Positions 16,154 to 24,509 of a stretch of DNA of 64,000 nucleotides are shown here, in pieces (the first letter of the stretch is position 1; each line of letters starts with the position of its first letter). Under the pieces are notes generated by a model. It worked only from the letters and a program-made list of their open reading frames with translations. It did no database searches and had not been told where the DNA came from. The position numbers and the translations under genes are program-made. Location of the stretch: NCBI GenBank assembly GCA_050014015.1, contig JBEKEC010000011.1, positions 1-64,000 of the forward strand, written 5' to 3'. Origin of the DNA: PALSA-1353 sp050014015 (lineage in GTDB: Bacteria; Planctomycetota; Phycisphaerae; Tepidisphaerales; Tepidisphaeraceae).

Positions 16154-18117
16154 CGGTCTTGCTGCTCGCCGTCGCAATCCTCCTCTGCAGTGGTTTCGCC
16201 GCCCTGTTGGCCGCGGCGTCGCCCCGGGCTGCGACGACGCTTGGCGCGGGCGGTGCGGTGCTGGCGTGCGCCGCGGGGTTGGTCGCTTCCACGCCCTTTC
16301 TATTTGGCGCTCCGGCCCAGTCGTTGCACCATGCCTGGAACGTGCCCTACGGGTCTTTCTTCGTTGAGGTGGACGCGCTGGCGGCATTCTTTCTCCTGCC
16401 GATCTTCCTTCTGTCCGCACTGGCGGCAGTGTATGGCGCCCAGTATCTGCTCGCCTGGCAAGGCCGCAAGTCGCTCGGAGCGGCGTGGTTCTTCTACAAT
16501 TTTCTCGTCGCCAGCATGGTGCTGGTGGCACTGGCCCACAATGGCGTGCTGTTCCTCGTCGCCTGGGAAACGATGACGCTCTGTTCGTACTTCCTCGTGA
16601 CCTTCGAGCACGAACAGGACGCAGTCCGCCAAGCCGGTTGGACCTATCTGGTGGCCTCACATTTGGGCACCGCGTTTCTATTGGCCATGTTCGTATTGCT
16701 GGGCCGCGGCAGCGGCTCGCTCGATTTTGACCACTACTCTTCCCCCAACGCCGGCGCGTTGTTTCTGCTGGCGCTGGTGGGATTCGGAACCAAGGCCGGG
16801 TTCATGCCCCTGCACGTGTGGCTCCCCGAAGCCCACCCGGCCGCGCCCAGTCACGTCTCCGCCCTGATGTCGGGCGTGATGATCAAGATGGGAATCTACG
16901 GGCTGCTTCGCACGTTGACTTTTCTCGGTCCGCCGCCGCCGTGGTGGGGCTGGGTCCTCATCGGGGTCGGGCTGACGTCCGGTGTGCTCGGCGTCCTGTT
17001 CGCGCTGGCACAGCATGATCTGAAGCGCCTGCTCGCTTACCACAGCGTGGAGAACATTGGAATCATCGCGTTGGGATTGGGCGTTGGACTTCTCGGTGTG
17101 AGCGGTCGCTCACCCGTGCTAGCGGTGCTCGGCTTCGGCGGCGCGTTGCTCCACGTGCTCAACCACGCCCTGTTCAAGGGGCTGCTCTTCCTCGGCGCGG
17201 GCTCGGTGCTGCATGGCGCCGGAACGCTGGAAATCGATCATCTTGGCGGACTGGCCAAACGGATGCCCTGGACCGCGACGACATTTCTCGTCGGCGCGGT
17301 GGCCATTTCTGGTCTGCCCCCGCTGAACGGCTTTGTCAGCGAATTCCTGATTTATCTCGGCGCCCTCAACGGCGTCACCGAACACGCCGGCGTGGCCGTC
17401 CCTCTGCTGGCAACCATTGCCGGCTTGGCGCTGATCGGCGGCCTGGCCGCAGCTTGTTTCACCAAAGCGTATGGAGTTGCCTTTCTCGGCCAGCCCCGTA
17501 CCGACCACGCGGCGCACGCCCACGAGGCCGGCGCGCTGATGCGCTGGCCGATGGCCCTGCTCGCCGCCGGATGTGTGCTCATCGGTTTTTGCGCGCCATT
17601 GGCGCTGCGGCCCCTGGCCGGCGCGATTCACTTGCTGAGCGGATTGCCGCCGCAGGCGATTACCGGGCAGTTGGCCGGCGCTGCTGATCCGTTGCGGTTC
17701 GTAATCGCCGGCAGCGTCGCGCTTCTGGCGCTCATCGCCGCCCTGGCGTGGTTGCGCCGCCGATTGCTCGCGGGGCGAACGGTCTCCCAATCCATCACCT
17801 GGGACTGCGGCTACGCCCAGCCGTCGGCACGAATGCAGTATACCGCTTCGTCGTTTGCCCAACCGCTGATCACATTGTTCGCGCCGCTGTTGCGCACGCG
17901 GCGCACGCTGGCTCCGCCCGAAGGATATTTCCCCGGTGCAACGTCGCTGATAACCGCAACCCCCGACGCGGCACGGATTGCGTTGTATGAACCGGCATTT
18001 TCCGGCGTGGGCTGGGTGCTGGCGCGGCTGCGTTGGCTCCAACATGGCCGCATCCAACTCTACGTGCTGTACATCGCGCTGACGCTACTGGTTCTTCTGG
18101 TATGGAAGCTGGGCTGA
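16150..18117 (+). CDS. HyfB/HycC-like proton-translocating membrane subunit
   Basis: A 655-residue, highly hydrophobic antiporter-like subunit of the complex I NuoL/NuoM/NuoN family, closest in build to hydrogenase-4 component B. The proton-antiporter core lies around residues 125-430. WETMTLCSYFL carries the conserved glutamate, and GTKAGFMPLHVWLPEAHPAAPSHVSALMSG and DLKRLLAYHSVENIG carry the channel lysines and histidines. The C-terminal WDCGYAQPSARMQYTASSFA region is a hallmark of the HyfB/HycC branch. It probably pumps H+ or Na+ when electrons pass through the soluble arm. The start ATG overlaps the previous stop by four bases, and the next gene begins three bases after the stop. Confidence 0.9.
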   Translation: MTVLLLAVAILLCSGFAALLAAASPRAATTLGAGGAVLACAAGLVASTPFLFGAPAQSLHHAWNVPYGSFFVEVDALAAFFLLPIFLLSALAAVYGAQYLLAWQGRKSLGAAWFFYNFLVASMVLVALAHNGVLFLVAWETMTLCSYFLVTFEHEQDAVRQAGWTYLVASHLGTAFLLAMFVLLGRGSGSLDFDHYSSPNAGALFLLALVGFGTKAGFMPLHVWLPEAHPAAPSHVSALMSGVMIKMGIYGLLRTLTFLGPPPPWWGWVLIGVGLTSGVLGVLFALAQHDLKRLLAYHSVENIGIIALGLGVGLLGVSGRSPVLAVLGFGGALLHVLNHALFKGLLFLGAGSVLHGAGTLEIDHLGGLAKRMPWTATTFLVGAVAISGLPPLNGFVSEFLIYLGALNGVTEHAGVAVPLLATIAGLALIGGLAAACFTKAYGVAFLGQPRTDHAAHAHEAGALMRWPMALLAAGCVLIGFCAPLALRPLAGAIHLLSGLPPQAITGQLAGAADPLRFVIAGSVALLALIAALAWLRRRLLAGRTVSQSITWDCGYAQPSARMQYTASSFAQPLITLFAPLLRTRRTLAPPEGYFPGATSLITATPDAARIALYEPAFSGVGWVLARLRWLQHGRIQLYVLYIALTLLVLLVWKLG

Positions 18118-18120
18118 ACG

Positions 18121-19032
18121 ATGCAAGCAACTTCCTTCCTCCAAATCCTATTCGCATTGCTGTTCGCGCCGCTGATGCTTGGTGTGATCAACCGCACCAA
18201 GGCATGGTTTGCTGGCCGCCGCGGGCAGCCGCTGCTCCAGGCATACTACGATCTCTACAAGCTGCTTCGAAAGGGCGCGGTGTATAGCCGCACCACCACT
18301 TGGGTGTTTCGCGCTGGGCCGGTGGTCGGCTTGTCGGCGGTGCTCATCGCAATGACGCTTGTGCCCCTGGGCCGTCAGCCGGCGCCTCTGGCGTTTCCAG
18401 GCGATTTTATCCTCCTGGCGTACCTGCTGGGGTTGATGAGGTTCTTCACCGTCGCGGCGGCGTTGGATACCGGATCGAGCTTTGAGGCAATGGGAGCCAG
18501 CCGCGATGTAACCTTTTCCGCCCTGGCGGAGCCGGCATTGTTGCTCGGGCTGGCGGTCGTGGCGCGGCAGACCGCCAGTCTCTCCCTCTCCGGCATGTAC
18601 GCCGGGATGGCCCTGGAGACTTGGCGCCAAGCCGGCCCCGTCTCGGCTCTGGTAGCCGCGGCGCTGATGGTGGTCCTGTTGGCCGAAAACGCGCGCCTTC
18701 CCGTCGACGATCCCAACACCCATCTCGAACTGACCATGATCCACGAAGTCATGGTCCTCGACCACGGTGGGCCGGACCTCGCCTTCATCCTCTATGCCGC
18801 CGCGTTGAAGTTGTGGGTGTTTGCCGCCCTATTGGTCGGCCTGGTATTGCCGCTTCGCACGGGCCACGCCTGGCTCGACGTCGCCGCCGCCTTGGGCGGA
18901 ATCTTCGCCGTGGCGGTGGCCGTCGGCGTGGTGGAATCTTCCATGGCGCGCCTGCGCTTGCTGCGCGTCCCGCAACTGCTCGTCGGCGCCGGCGCTTTGG
19001 TTGCCCTGGCGCTTATTCTGACCCTCAGGTGA
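18121..19032 (+). CDS. HyfC/HycD-like (NuoH-type) membrane subunit
   Basis: A 303-residue membrane protein of the respiratory complex I subunit 1 family (NuoH, HycD, HyfC, EchB), which docks the hydrophilic arm to the membrane and links the quinone or cofactor site to ion transfer. About eight membrane segments are visible. Signature parts include the early cytoplasmic loop GQPLLQAYYDLYKLLRKG, the charged loop SSFEAMGASRDVTFS with the conserved glutamate, and ENARLPVDDPNTHLELTMIHE, which is very conserved in the family. It lies three bases after the HyfB-like gene and four before the HyfE-like gene. Confidence 0.9.
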   Translation: MQATSFLQILFALLFAPLMLGVINRTKAWFAGRRGQPLLQAYYDLYKLLRKGAVYSRTTTWVFRAGPVVGLSAVLIAMTLVPLGRQPAPLAFPGDFILLAYLLGLMRFFTVAAALDTGSSFEAMGASRDVTFSALAEPALLLGLAVVARQTASLSLSGMYAGMALETWRQAGPVSALVAAALMVVLLAENARLPVDDPNTHLELTMIHEVMVLDHGGPDLAFILYAAALKLWVFAALLVGLVLPLRTGHAWLDVAAALGGIFAVAVAVGVVESSMARLRLLRVPQLLVGAGALVALALILTLR

Positions 19033-19036
19033 CGCC

Positions 19037-19675
19037 ATGACTCTCGATATCATCCTGATTCTGGTCGTGCTGATCGACCTCCGCCTGCTGGGGGCCAGCC
19101 GCATCGAGGCCAGCATTCGCATCGTGGCCCTCCAGGGAATTCTGCTTGGACTGCTTACAGTGCTCGAGCATTACGGCGATTTGACCGTGAGCGTCTGGCT
19201 GGTCGCCGTCGGTGGCGCGGTCCTCAAGGGGGTCGTGTTTCCATGGCTCCTGGTGCGGGCGCTGCGGTCGTCGGACGCCAAACGCGAGTTCGAACCCTTC
19301 GTCGGTCCTATTGCCTCGCTGCTGGCCGGCGTGGCGGCGCTGGGTATGTCGTTGTGGCTCGCGCAGCGCCTGCCCTTGCCCCAAGCGCCGCATGCCTCCC
19401 TCCTCGTCGCCGTTGCCTTGTTCTCCATCCTCGTCGGTTTGTTTCTCATCATCGCGCGCAAGAAGGCCATCAGCCAGGTCCTCGGATTTCTCGTGATGGA
19501 GAACGGCATCTACACCTTCGGCGCGGGTTTGGTGCGGCAGTCGCCGTTGCTCGTGGAATTTGGCGTAATGCTGGACGTCTTCGTGGCGGTGTTCGTCATG
19601 GGCATCGCCCTCTTCCACATCAGCCGCGAGTTCGATCACATCAACGCCCATGAACTGGCGACCCTGAAGGACTGA
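19037..19675 (+). CDS. HyfE-like membrane subunit
   Basis: A 212-residue protein with about six membrane segments, matching hydrogenase-4 component E, which is related to NuoK and sits between the two antiporter-like subunits. Recognisable parts are the N-terminal hydrophobic MTLDIILILVVLIDLRLLG, the ISQVLGFLVMENGIYTFG segment with a buried glutamate, and the C-terminal FDHINAHELATLKD, typical of HyfE ends. AGGTGA stands upstream of the ATG. It sits between the HyfC- and HyfF-like genes with gaps of four and five bases. Confidence 0.88.
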   Translation: MTLDIILILVVLIDLRLLGASRIEASIRIVALQGILLGLLTVLEHYGDLTVSVWLVAVGGAVLKGVVFPWLLVRALRSSDAKREFEPFVGPIASLLAGVAALGMSLWLAQRLPLPQAPHASLLVAVALFSILVGLFLIIARKKAISQVLGFLVMENGIYTFGAGLVRQSPLLVEFGVMLDVFVAVFVMGIALFHISREFDHINAHELATLKD

Positions 19676-19680
19676 CGACC

Positions 19681-21132
19681 ATGGTGCTCATTCTGCTTTT
19701 GATTCCCGCGGTGATCGGTGGCATTGCATTCCTGCTGCCCAATGACCCGCTGCGCCGCGCCCTGTTGGTCGCGACCGCCCTCACGCACGCCGGGCTGACC
19801 GCCGCGTGCTGGGTGCGTTCCCCGGCCCCGATGGCCGGCGGGTGGTTGGTCCTCGATCCCGCCGGACTTTTGTTTCTGAGCATCACCAGCACCCTGTTCC
19901 TGGCAGCGGCGGTGTACGCCGTCGCTTACCTGCGCCGTGAGCACGATCACGTCACACGCGATGCCGTGGAAGGATTCCTCTTTTCCAACGCGCCCGAAGC
20001 CACCTTCACCGGATGTCTGCTGCTCTTCCTGGCCGCCATGACGCTGGTGACCCTCAGCCAGCACGTCGGCTTGCTCTGGGTGGCGGTCGAGGCCACGACT
20101 CTGGCCAGCGCCCCGCTGATCTATTTCCACCGCCATCACCGCTCCCTCGAAGCCACCTGGAAATATCTGCTCATCTGCTCCGTCGGAATCGCCCTGGCAT
20201 TGCTGGGAAATTTCTTCCTGGCGGTCGCCGCCGGCTCGACGCCGCTGGTGTTCTGCGAACTGGTCGCACGCTCCGGTCAACTCAACGTGCTCTGGATGAA
20301 GGCGGCGTTCTTGTTGGTGCTCGTCGGCTACGGAACCAAGATGGGCCTCGCCCCGCTGCACACCTGGCTGCCCGATGCGCACAGTGAATCGCCCCCAGTC
20401 ATCTCGGCGCTGTTGTCCGGCGCCCTATTGAACTGCGCGTTTCTTGGAATCATTCGTATGCAGCAGGTCTGCGCCGCCGCCGGACTCGGCGACTTTTCCC
20501 GCTCGCTGCTCGTCGGTTTCGGACTGATTTCCATGGCGGTCGCGGCGGCGTTCATCGTCGGGCAAACGGATTTCAAACGCCTCCTGGCCTACTCCAGCGT
20601 CGAGCACATGGGCATCCTCGCTCTTGGCATCGGTTTGGGCGGTGCCGGTGTCTTCGGCGCCATGCTCCACGCCGTGAATCACTCGCTGACCAAGGCCATG
20701 CTGTTCCTCGTCGCCGGCAATATCCTCGGCGCCTACGGCACCAAATCCACGGCGGATGTCCAGGGCGCCTTGCGGGTGCTGCCCGTGTCCGGAGTGCTCT
20801 GGGTGGCGGGCCTGCTCGCGATCACCGGCTCGCCCCCTTTCGGGCCGTTCTTGAGCGAGTTCACGATCTTGAAGGCGGCGCTGGATGCGGGCCGCATCGG
20901 CGTGGCGATCACCTACCTGGCGCTCCTGGCGGTGATTTTCATCGGTATGGCAACCATCATGCTCCGCATGGCCCAGGGCGTATCGCTGCGCATTGCCCCG
21001 CAACGCGAATCCTGGACCGCCGTCGTGCCCCCAGCCGCTTTGGCGGCGGCGGTCCTGCTGCTGGGGATCTATCTCCCAGGCCAATTGACGCACCTGCTCC
21101 AGCAGACAGCCCACCTGTTGGGAAACCACTGA
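19681..21132 (+). CDS. HyfF-like proton-translocating membrane subunit
   Basis: A 483-residue antiporter-like subunit, the second NuoM/NuoN-type channel of the complex. Conserved elements are WVAVEATTLASAPLIYFHRHHRS with the channel glutamate (about residue 138), GTKMGLAPLHTWLPDAHSESP (around 220-240), and DFKRLLAYSSVEHMGILALG (around 297-316). GAAGGA precedes the ATG. It closes the membrane half of the operon; the two hydrophilic subunits follow after a 346-base gap that holds a small reading frame. Confidence 0.9.
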   Translation: MVLILLLIPAVIGGIAFLLPNDPLRRALLVATALTHAGLTAACWVRSPAPMAGGWLVLDPAGLLFLSITSTLFLAAAVYAVAYLRREHDHVTRDAVEGFLFSNAPEATFTGCLLLFLAAMTLVTLSQHVGLLWVAVEATTLASAPLIYFHRHHRSLEATWKYLLICSVGIALALLGNFFLAVAAGSTPLVFCELVARSGQLNVLWMKAAFLLVLVGYGTKMGLAPLHTWLPDAHSESPPVISALLSGALLNCAFLGIIRMQQVCAAAGLGDFSRSLLVGFGLISMAVAAAFIVGQTDFKRLLAYSSVEHMGILALGIGLGGAGVFGAMLHAVNHSLTKAMLFLVAGNILGAYGTKSTADVQGALRVLPVSGVLWVAGLLAITGSPPFGPFLSEFTILKAALDAGRIGVAITYLALLAVIFIGMATIMLRMAQGVSLRIAPQRESWTAVVPPAALAAAVLLLGIYLPGQLTHLLQQTAHLLGNH

Positions 21133-21216
21133 TACCGCGGGATGCGGTCATTCCCCATTTTTCAGCATTTGCCGGCCGTCACTTTGCCGATAAACGTATA
21201 TATATGAGGTGATGCC

Positions 21217-21372
21217 ATGAGATTGACCGCTCCGCTCAAAGACGTGAAGGAATTGAAGAAGGAAGATGTTGCGACTCAGGAAGCTCTGGCTTCGGCCAAA
21301 GAAGAGCGAGATCGAGCCAATGCCGCACCCGATTGCGAACTACCACGCAGCAATAGCAATCGGGAAATGTAA
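21217..21372 (+). CDS. Small hypothetical protein, 51 aa, inside the Ehr operon
   Basis: A short charged reading frame (MRLTAPLKDVKELKKEDV..., ending SNSNREM) that I do not recognise. GAGGTGAT at 21206-21213 is an eight-base perfect match to the anti-Shine-Dalgarno end of 16S rRNA, ideally placed before the ATG, which argues for translation. It lies between the membrane and the hydrophilic subunits of the complex. It has no cysteine pair or membrane segment. It could be a small accessory subunit or a chance frame. Confidence 0.4.
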   Translation: MRLTAPLKDVKELKKEDVATQEALASAKEERDRANAAPDCELPRSNSNREM

Positions 21373-21478
21373 CCGAGACTGGTTCGCGTCCGCGTTCTCG
21401 TCCCCCGTTCTCATCCCAACCAACCGCCGGTTTGCCGTCGCATTGCCCATACGGCCTTAGCGCATTACTCTCGCCTGC

Positions 21479-23095
21479 ATGACTTCTTCCGCAACCCTGA
21501 CCCCCATACTTGATCGCCTGGCAACGCTCGCCAACGGCCGCGCCATCGACCGCGCCGAGGTGCCGGAATTGTCTTTCGATGACTTCCAGCAAGCCATCCT
21601 GGCTGCCGTCCAGCTCCAGCAGCGCGTCGTCGCGCTCTTCGGAATGCTGGATCCCGATCCGGAAATTGTACCCCTTTACCTTGTCCTGGCGGACGATCAG
21701 CAATCCTTGCTGCGGCTGGCTCGAACGCGCGTCCGCGGCGATCGCTTTCCTTCGTTGACTCCCAGGTGTCCGCAGGTCCATCTCTTCGAACGCGAGATCG
21801 GGGAGCAATTCGCCCTTCGCGCTGAAGGCCATCCCTGGTTCAAGCCCCTCCGATACCACCGCTCCTACCGCCCCGGATACGACGCCTGGGCGGAGGCAAA
21901 GCCTTCCGTAGCGGAGGCAAAGCCTTCCGTAGCGGAGGCAAAGCCTTCCGCGGCCGGGCCCGAAAGCCAGCCTCCCATTGTCGGCGTCACCGACTTCTAC
22001 CGCGTCGACGGCGACGAGGTGCATGAAGTGGCCGTCGGACCCGTCCACGCCGGTGTTATCGAGCCGGGACATTTTCGCTTCCAGTGTCACGGCGAGGACG
22101 TGTTTCACCTGGAAATCTCGCTGGGCTATCAACACCGTGGCGTCGAGCGGGCTCTGATCGGCGGTCCGAATCCACGCTCCATCCATTACGCCGAGACCTT
22201 GGCCGGAGACACTTCCGTCGCCCACGCCACCGCTTACTGCCAGGTCTTCGAGGCTTTGGCGCGCTGCCAGAAAACCGCGCGCGCCCAAACCCTGCGGGGC
22301 ATCGCATTGGAACTGGAGCGGCTGGCGAACCATGTCGGCGATTTGGGCGCTCTCGCCGGCGACGTCGCCTTTCTGCCCACCGCCTCCTATTGCGGCAGAA
22401 TCCGCGGCGATTTCCTCAACATGACCGCAACCCTCTGCGGCAGCCGCTTCGGCCGCGGATTGATCCGACCCGGCGGCGTCGCTTTCGACGTCGATGCCGC
22501 GATCCTCGACGACCTTCTTAAGCGCCTCGATGCATCCGAGAAGGATTGTAAAAACGCCGTCGATCTGCTTTGGGATTCGCCTTCGGTGATGTCGCGCTTC
22601 GAGGACGTCGGCCGCGTTTCACGGGCAGCGGCCCAGGACCTGGGCTTGGTCGGTCCCGCCGCACGAGCCTGCGGATTGCAACGCGACGCACGTCACGATC
22701 AACCCTCGGGAATCTTCCGCTTCGCGCATATTCCCGTTTCCACCTGCGACAGCGGCGACGTATTCGCCCGGGCCTACGTCCGATGGCTGGAAGTACAGCA
22801 TTCCATCGACTTCATCCGCGAGCAGCTCCGTGCTCTGCCCTCGGGGGCCGTGCGCGGCGACGTCAAGCCGCCCTGTCCCGACCAGCTTGCCGTCTCGCTG
22901 ATCGAGGGTTGGCGCGGCGAGCTTTGTCATGTCGCACTCACCGACAGCAACGGCAGGTTCCAGCGCTACAAAGTCGTCGATCCCTCGTTCCATAATTGGA
23001 CGGGGCTGGCCTACGCCCTGCGCAACCAGCAAATCTCGGATTTCCCGCTGTGTAATAAGAGCTTCAACCTGTCCTACTGCGGGCATGACCTGTGA
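21479..23095 (+). CDS. HyfG-like large subunit (NuoC-NuoD fusion) lacking NiFe cysteine pairs
   Basis: A 538-residue fusion. Residues about 1-130 resemble NuoC/HycE-N (FEREIGEQFALRAEGHPWFKPLRY). Residues 138-158 are three copies of AEAKPSV. Residues about 170-538 resemble NuoD or the hydrogenase large subunit (SLGYQHRGVERAL; ELERLANHVGDLGALAGDV; CGRIRGDF). In a true group 4 hydrogenase the first Ni-binding motif RxCGxC should fall near residue 243, but here the sequence is LAGDTSVAHATAYC. At the C-terminus DPCxxC is replaced by NKSFNLSYCGHDL. Both ligand pairs are thus absent, so H2 chemistry is unlikely. This ending is typical of Ehr complexes. No C-terminal maturation extension is present. 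No clear ribosome binding site precedes the ATG. Confidence 0.88.
   Translation: MTSSATLTPILDRLATLANGRAIDRAEVPELSFDDFQQAILAAVQLQQRVVALFGMLDPDPEIVPLYLVLADDQQSLLRLARTRVRGDRFPSLTPRCPQVHLFEREIGEQFALRAEGHPWFKPLRYHRSYRPGYDAWAEAKPSVAEAKPSVAEAKPSAAGPESQPPIVGVTDFYRVDGDEVHEVAVGPVHAGVIEPGHFRFQCHGEDVFHLEISLGYQHRGVERALIGGPNPRSIHYAETLAGDTSVAHATAYCQVFEALARCQKTARAQTLRGIALELERLANHVGDLGALAGDVAFLPTASYCGRIRGDFLNMTATLCGSRFGRGLIRPGGVAFDVDAAILDDLLKRLDASEKDCKNAVDLLWDSPSVMSRFEDVGRVSRAAAQDLGLVGPAARACGLQRDARHDQPSGIFRFAHIPVSTCDSGDVFARAYVRWLEVQHSIDFIREQLRALPSGAVRGDVKPPCPDQLAVSLIEGWRGELCHVALTDSNGRFQRYKVVDPSFHNWTGLAYALRNQQISDFPLCNKSFNLSYCGHDL
21890..21952 (+). repeat. Three in-frame 21-base tandem repeats containing a palindrome
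   Basis: Three tandem 21-base units (21890, 21911, 21932) each contain GGAGGCAAAGCCTTCC, itself a near-palindrome like other interspersed elements of the window. The period is seven codons, so each unit adds AEAKPSV to the linker of the HyfG-like protein without breaking the frame. Confidence 0.85.
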
Positions 23096-23116
23096 AGCAA
23101 TGAGAGGATCGATTAG

Positions 23117-23917
23117 ATGTTTAATACCTTGTTAGCCCGGCTTCATCAGGGCCACCGGACGATCGAATACCCCGACGCCCCGCCGCCGTCTCTGCCCCAG
23201 CGTTTTCGCGGCCGCCCGATCATCGACGCTTCGAAGTGTCCCGACGGTTGCGCCCTCTGTGCCGAGGCCTGTCCAACCCAGGCGATTGCCATTTCCGATA
23301 AGCCCCGGATCGATCTCGGCCGCTGCCTGTTTTGCGCGGACTGCATGAATGCCTGCCCGGCCGGCGCCATTCGCTACACCCGCGAATATCGCCTCTCCGT
23401 CCGCCAGCGCGAAGACCTCGTCGTCGATTCCGACCACGAAATGAAACTCGCATCCGCATTGGACGAAAAACTCAAACGGCTCTTTGGCAGATCCCTGAAG
23501 CTTCGCCAGGTCAGCGCCGGCGGATGCAACGGCTGCGAGTCGGACGTGAACGTGCTTGGCACCGTGGGCTGGGACCTGGGACGATTTGGCATTCAGTTCG
23601 TCGCCTCGCCTCGTCACGCCGACGGCTTGCTGATCACCGGCGCCATCTCCCAGAACATGCGCCTGGCGCTGAGCAAGACCTATGACGCGGTTCCCTCGCC
23701 GAAGATCGTCATCGCCGTAGGCGCGTGCGCCATCTCGGGTGGTCCCTATGCCGGCCACCCGGAGGTTCAAAATGGCGCCGCCGCCGCCGTACCAATCGAC
23801 CTGTACGTCCCCGGCTGCCCGCCCCATCCGCTGACCATCCTCGACGGCCTGCTTCGCCTACTCGGCAAGATTGAGGAAGGGAAAAATTTGACGCCCGATT
23901 CCACCATCGGCAAATGA
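23117..23917 (+). CDS. Ferredoxin domain fused to HyfI/NuoB-like small subunit
   Basis: A 266-residue electron-transfer subunit. Residues about 33-90 are a two-cluster ferredoxin of the NuoI/HycF type: C41, C45, C48, C52 (first motif spaced C-x3-C-x2-C-x3-CP) and C70, C73, C76, C80. Residues about 125-245 form the NuoB/HycG small subunit, which holds the proximal [4Fe-4S] cluster. Its ligands are visible as GGCNGCE (C137, C140), GACAISGG (C204) and VPGCPPHP (C234). In most relatives these are two separate genes (HycF and HycG), so this is a fusion. It would feed electrons from a ferredoxin-like donor to the HyfG-like subunit. GAGAGGATCG stands upstream of the ATG. It is the last gene of the operon; the convergent plsC-like gene follows 13 bases later. 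Confidence 0.9.
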   Translation: MFNTLLARLHQGHRTIEYPDAPPPSLPQRFRGRPIIDASKCPDGCALCAEACPTQAIAISDKPRIDLGRCLFCADCMNACPAGAIRYTREYRLSVRQREDLVVDSDHEMKLASALDEKLKRLFGRSLKLRQVSAGGCNGCESDVNVLGTVGWDLGRFGIQFVASPRHADGLLITGAISQNMRLALSKTYDAVPSPKIVIAVGACAISGGPYAGHPEVQNGAAAAVPIDLYVPGCPPHPLTILDGLLRLLGKIEEGKNLTPDSTIGK

Positions 23918-23930
23918 AATGATGAGCCTA

Positions 23931-24509
23931 TCACGCCGCCATTCGCAGCTCTTCCAGCATTCGCCGTAGCGTCTTCTCGATCGCGCGCACGATCTCCTTG
24001 TCGTTCAGACCCGACAACTCCATCGCCGGTCCATAGGTCAGGCGGATTTCCCTGGGCTGAAAGATGCTTTGGTTCATCGGCCATGCTTGATATGAGCCGT
24101 CAATGACGACGGGAATGACCGGCACCTTGACCCGGCGCAGGATCAGGCTCACGCCTCGCTCCATCGGCAGCAGCTCGCCGTTGTTCGTCCTCGAGCCTTC
24201 GGGAAAAATGATCAGCGCCCGCCCCGCCTCCAAGCGGGCGATCGTCTCCCGGATCGCCCCGACATCCCCGGCGCCCTGACGCACGGGGAAGCTGTTCAGC
24301 CACCTCAGCAGCCGCGCAAAATGCCGATTCTCGAACAATTCGGACTTGGCGATGTAATTCAGCGGCCGTTCCAACCTCACCGCCACCAGAACCGGATCGA
24401 GATAGCTTTGGTGGTTGGCGACGAGCAGAACGCCCCCGTGCCGGGGAACGTGCTTCTGGCCATTAACTTTAAGATCAAAACAGCAAGTCGTGAAGATTCG
24501 GCAAAACAC
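23931..24509 (-). CDS. 1-acyl-sn-glycerol-3-phosphate acyltransferase (PlsC family)
   Basis: A 192-residue PlsC-type acyltransferase, which adds the second acyl chain in phospholipid synthesis at the inner membrane. The catalytic H-x4-D is NHQSYLD (H33, D38), and the substrate-binding FPEGSRT is at residues 102-108. The length is slightly short because the N-terminus is uncertain. The only usual start codon is the GTG at 24509, while the frame stays open further upstream. GGGGAGGAG, a good ribosome binding site, lies about 30 bases upstream but without an ATG/GTG/TTG at the right distance. It is divergent from the desaturase gene; the two may serve membrane lipid tuning together. Confidence 0.88.
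   Translation of the reverse strand: MFCRIFTTCCFDLKVNGQKHVPRHGGVLLVANHQSYLDPVLVAVRLERPLNYIAKSELFENRHFARLLRWLNSFPVRQGAGDVGAIRETIARLEAGRALIIFPEGSRTNNGELLPMERGVSLILRRVKVPVIPVVIDGSYQAWPMNQSIFQPREIRLTYGPAMELSGLNDKEIVRAIEKTLRRMLEELRMAA

Noticed and set aside
21890..21952. Tandem 21-base repeats as a CRISPR or phase-variation tract
   Set aside because: There are no spacers, and the unit length is a multiple of three, so changes in number would not switch the gene off.
16150..23917. Reading the operon as an active NiFe hydrogenase
   Set aside because: Both cysteine pairs for the NiFe centre are absent from the large subunit and no maturation gene is present.
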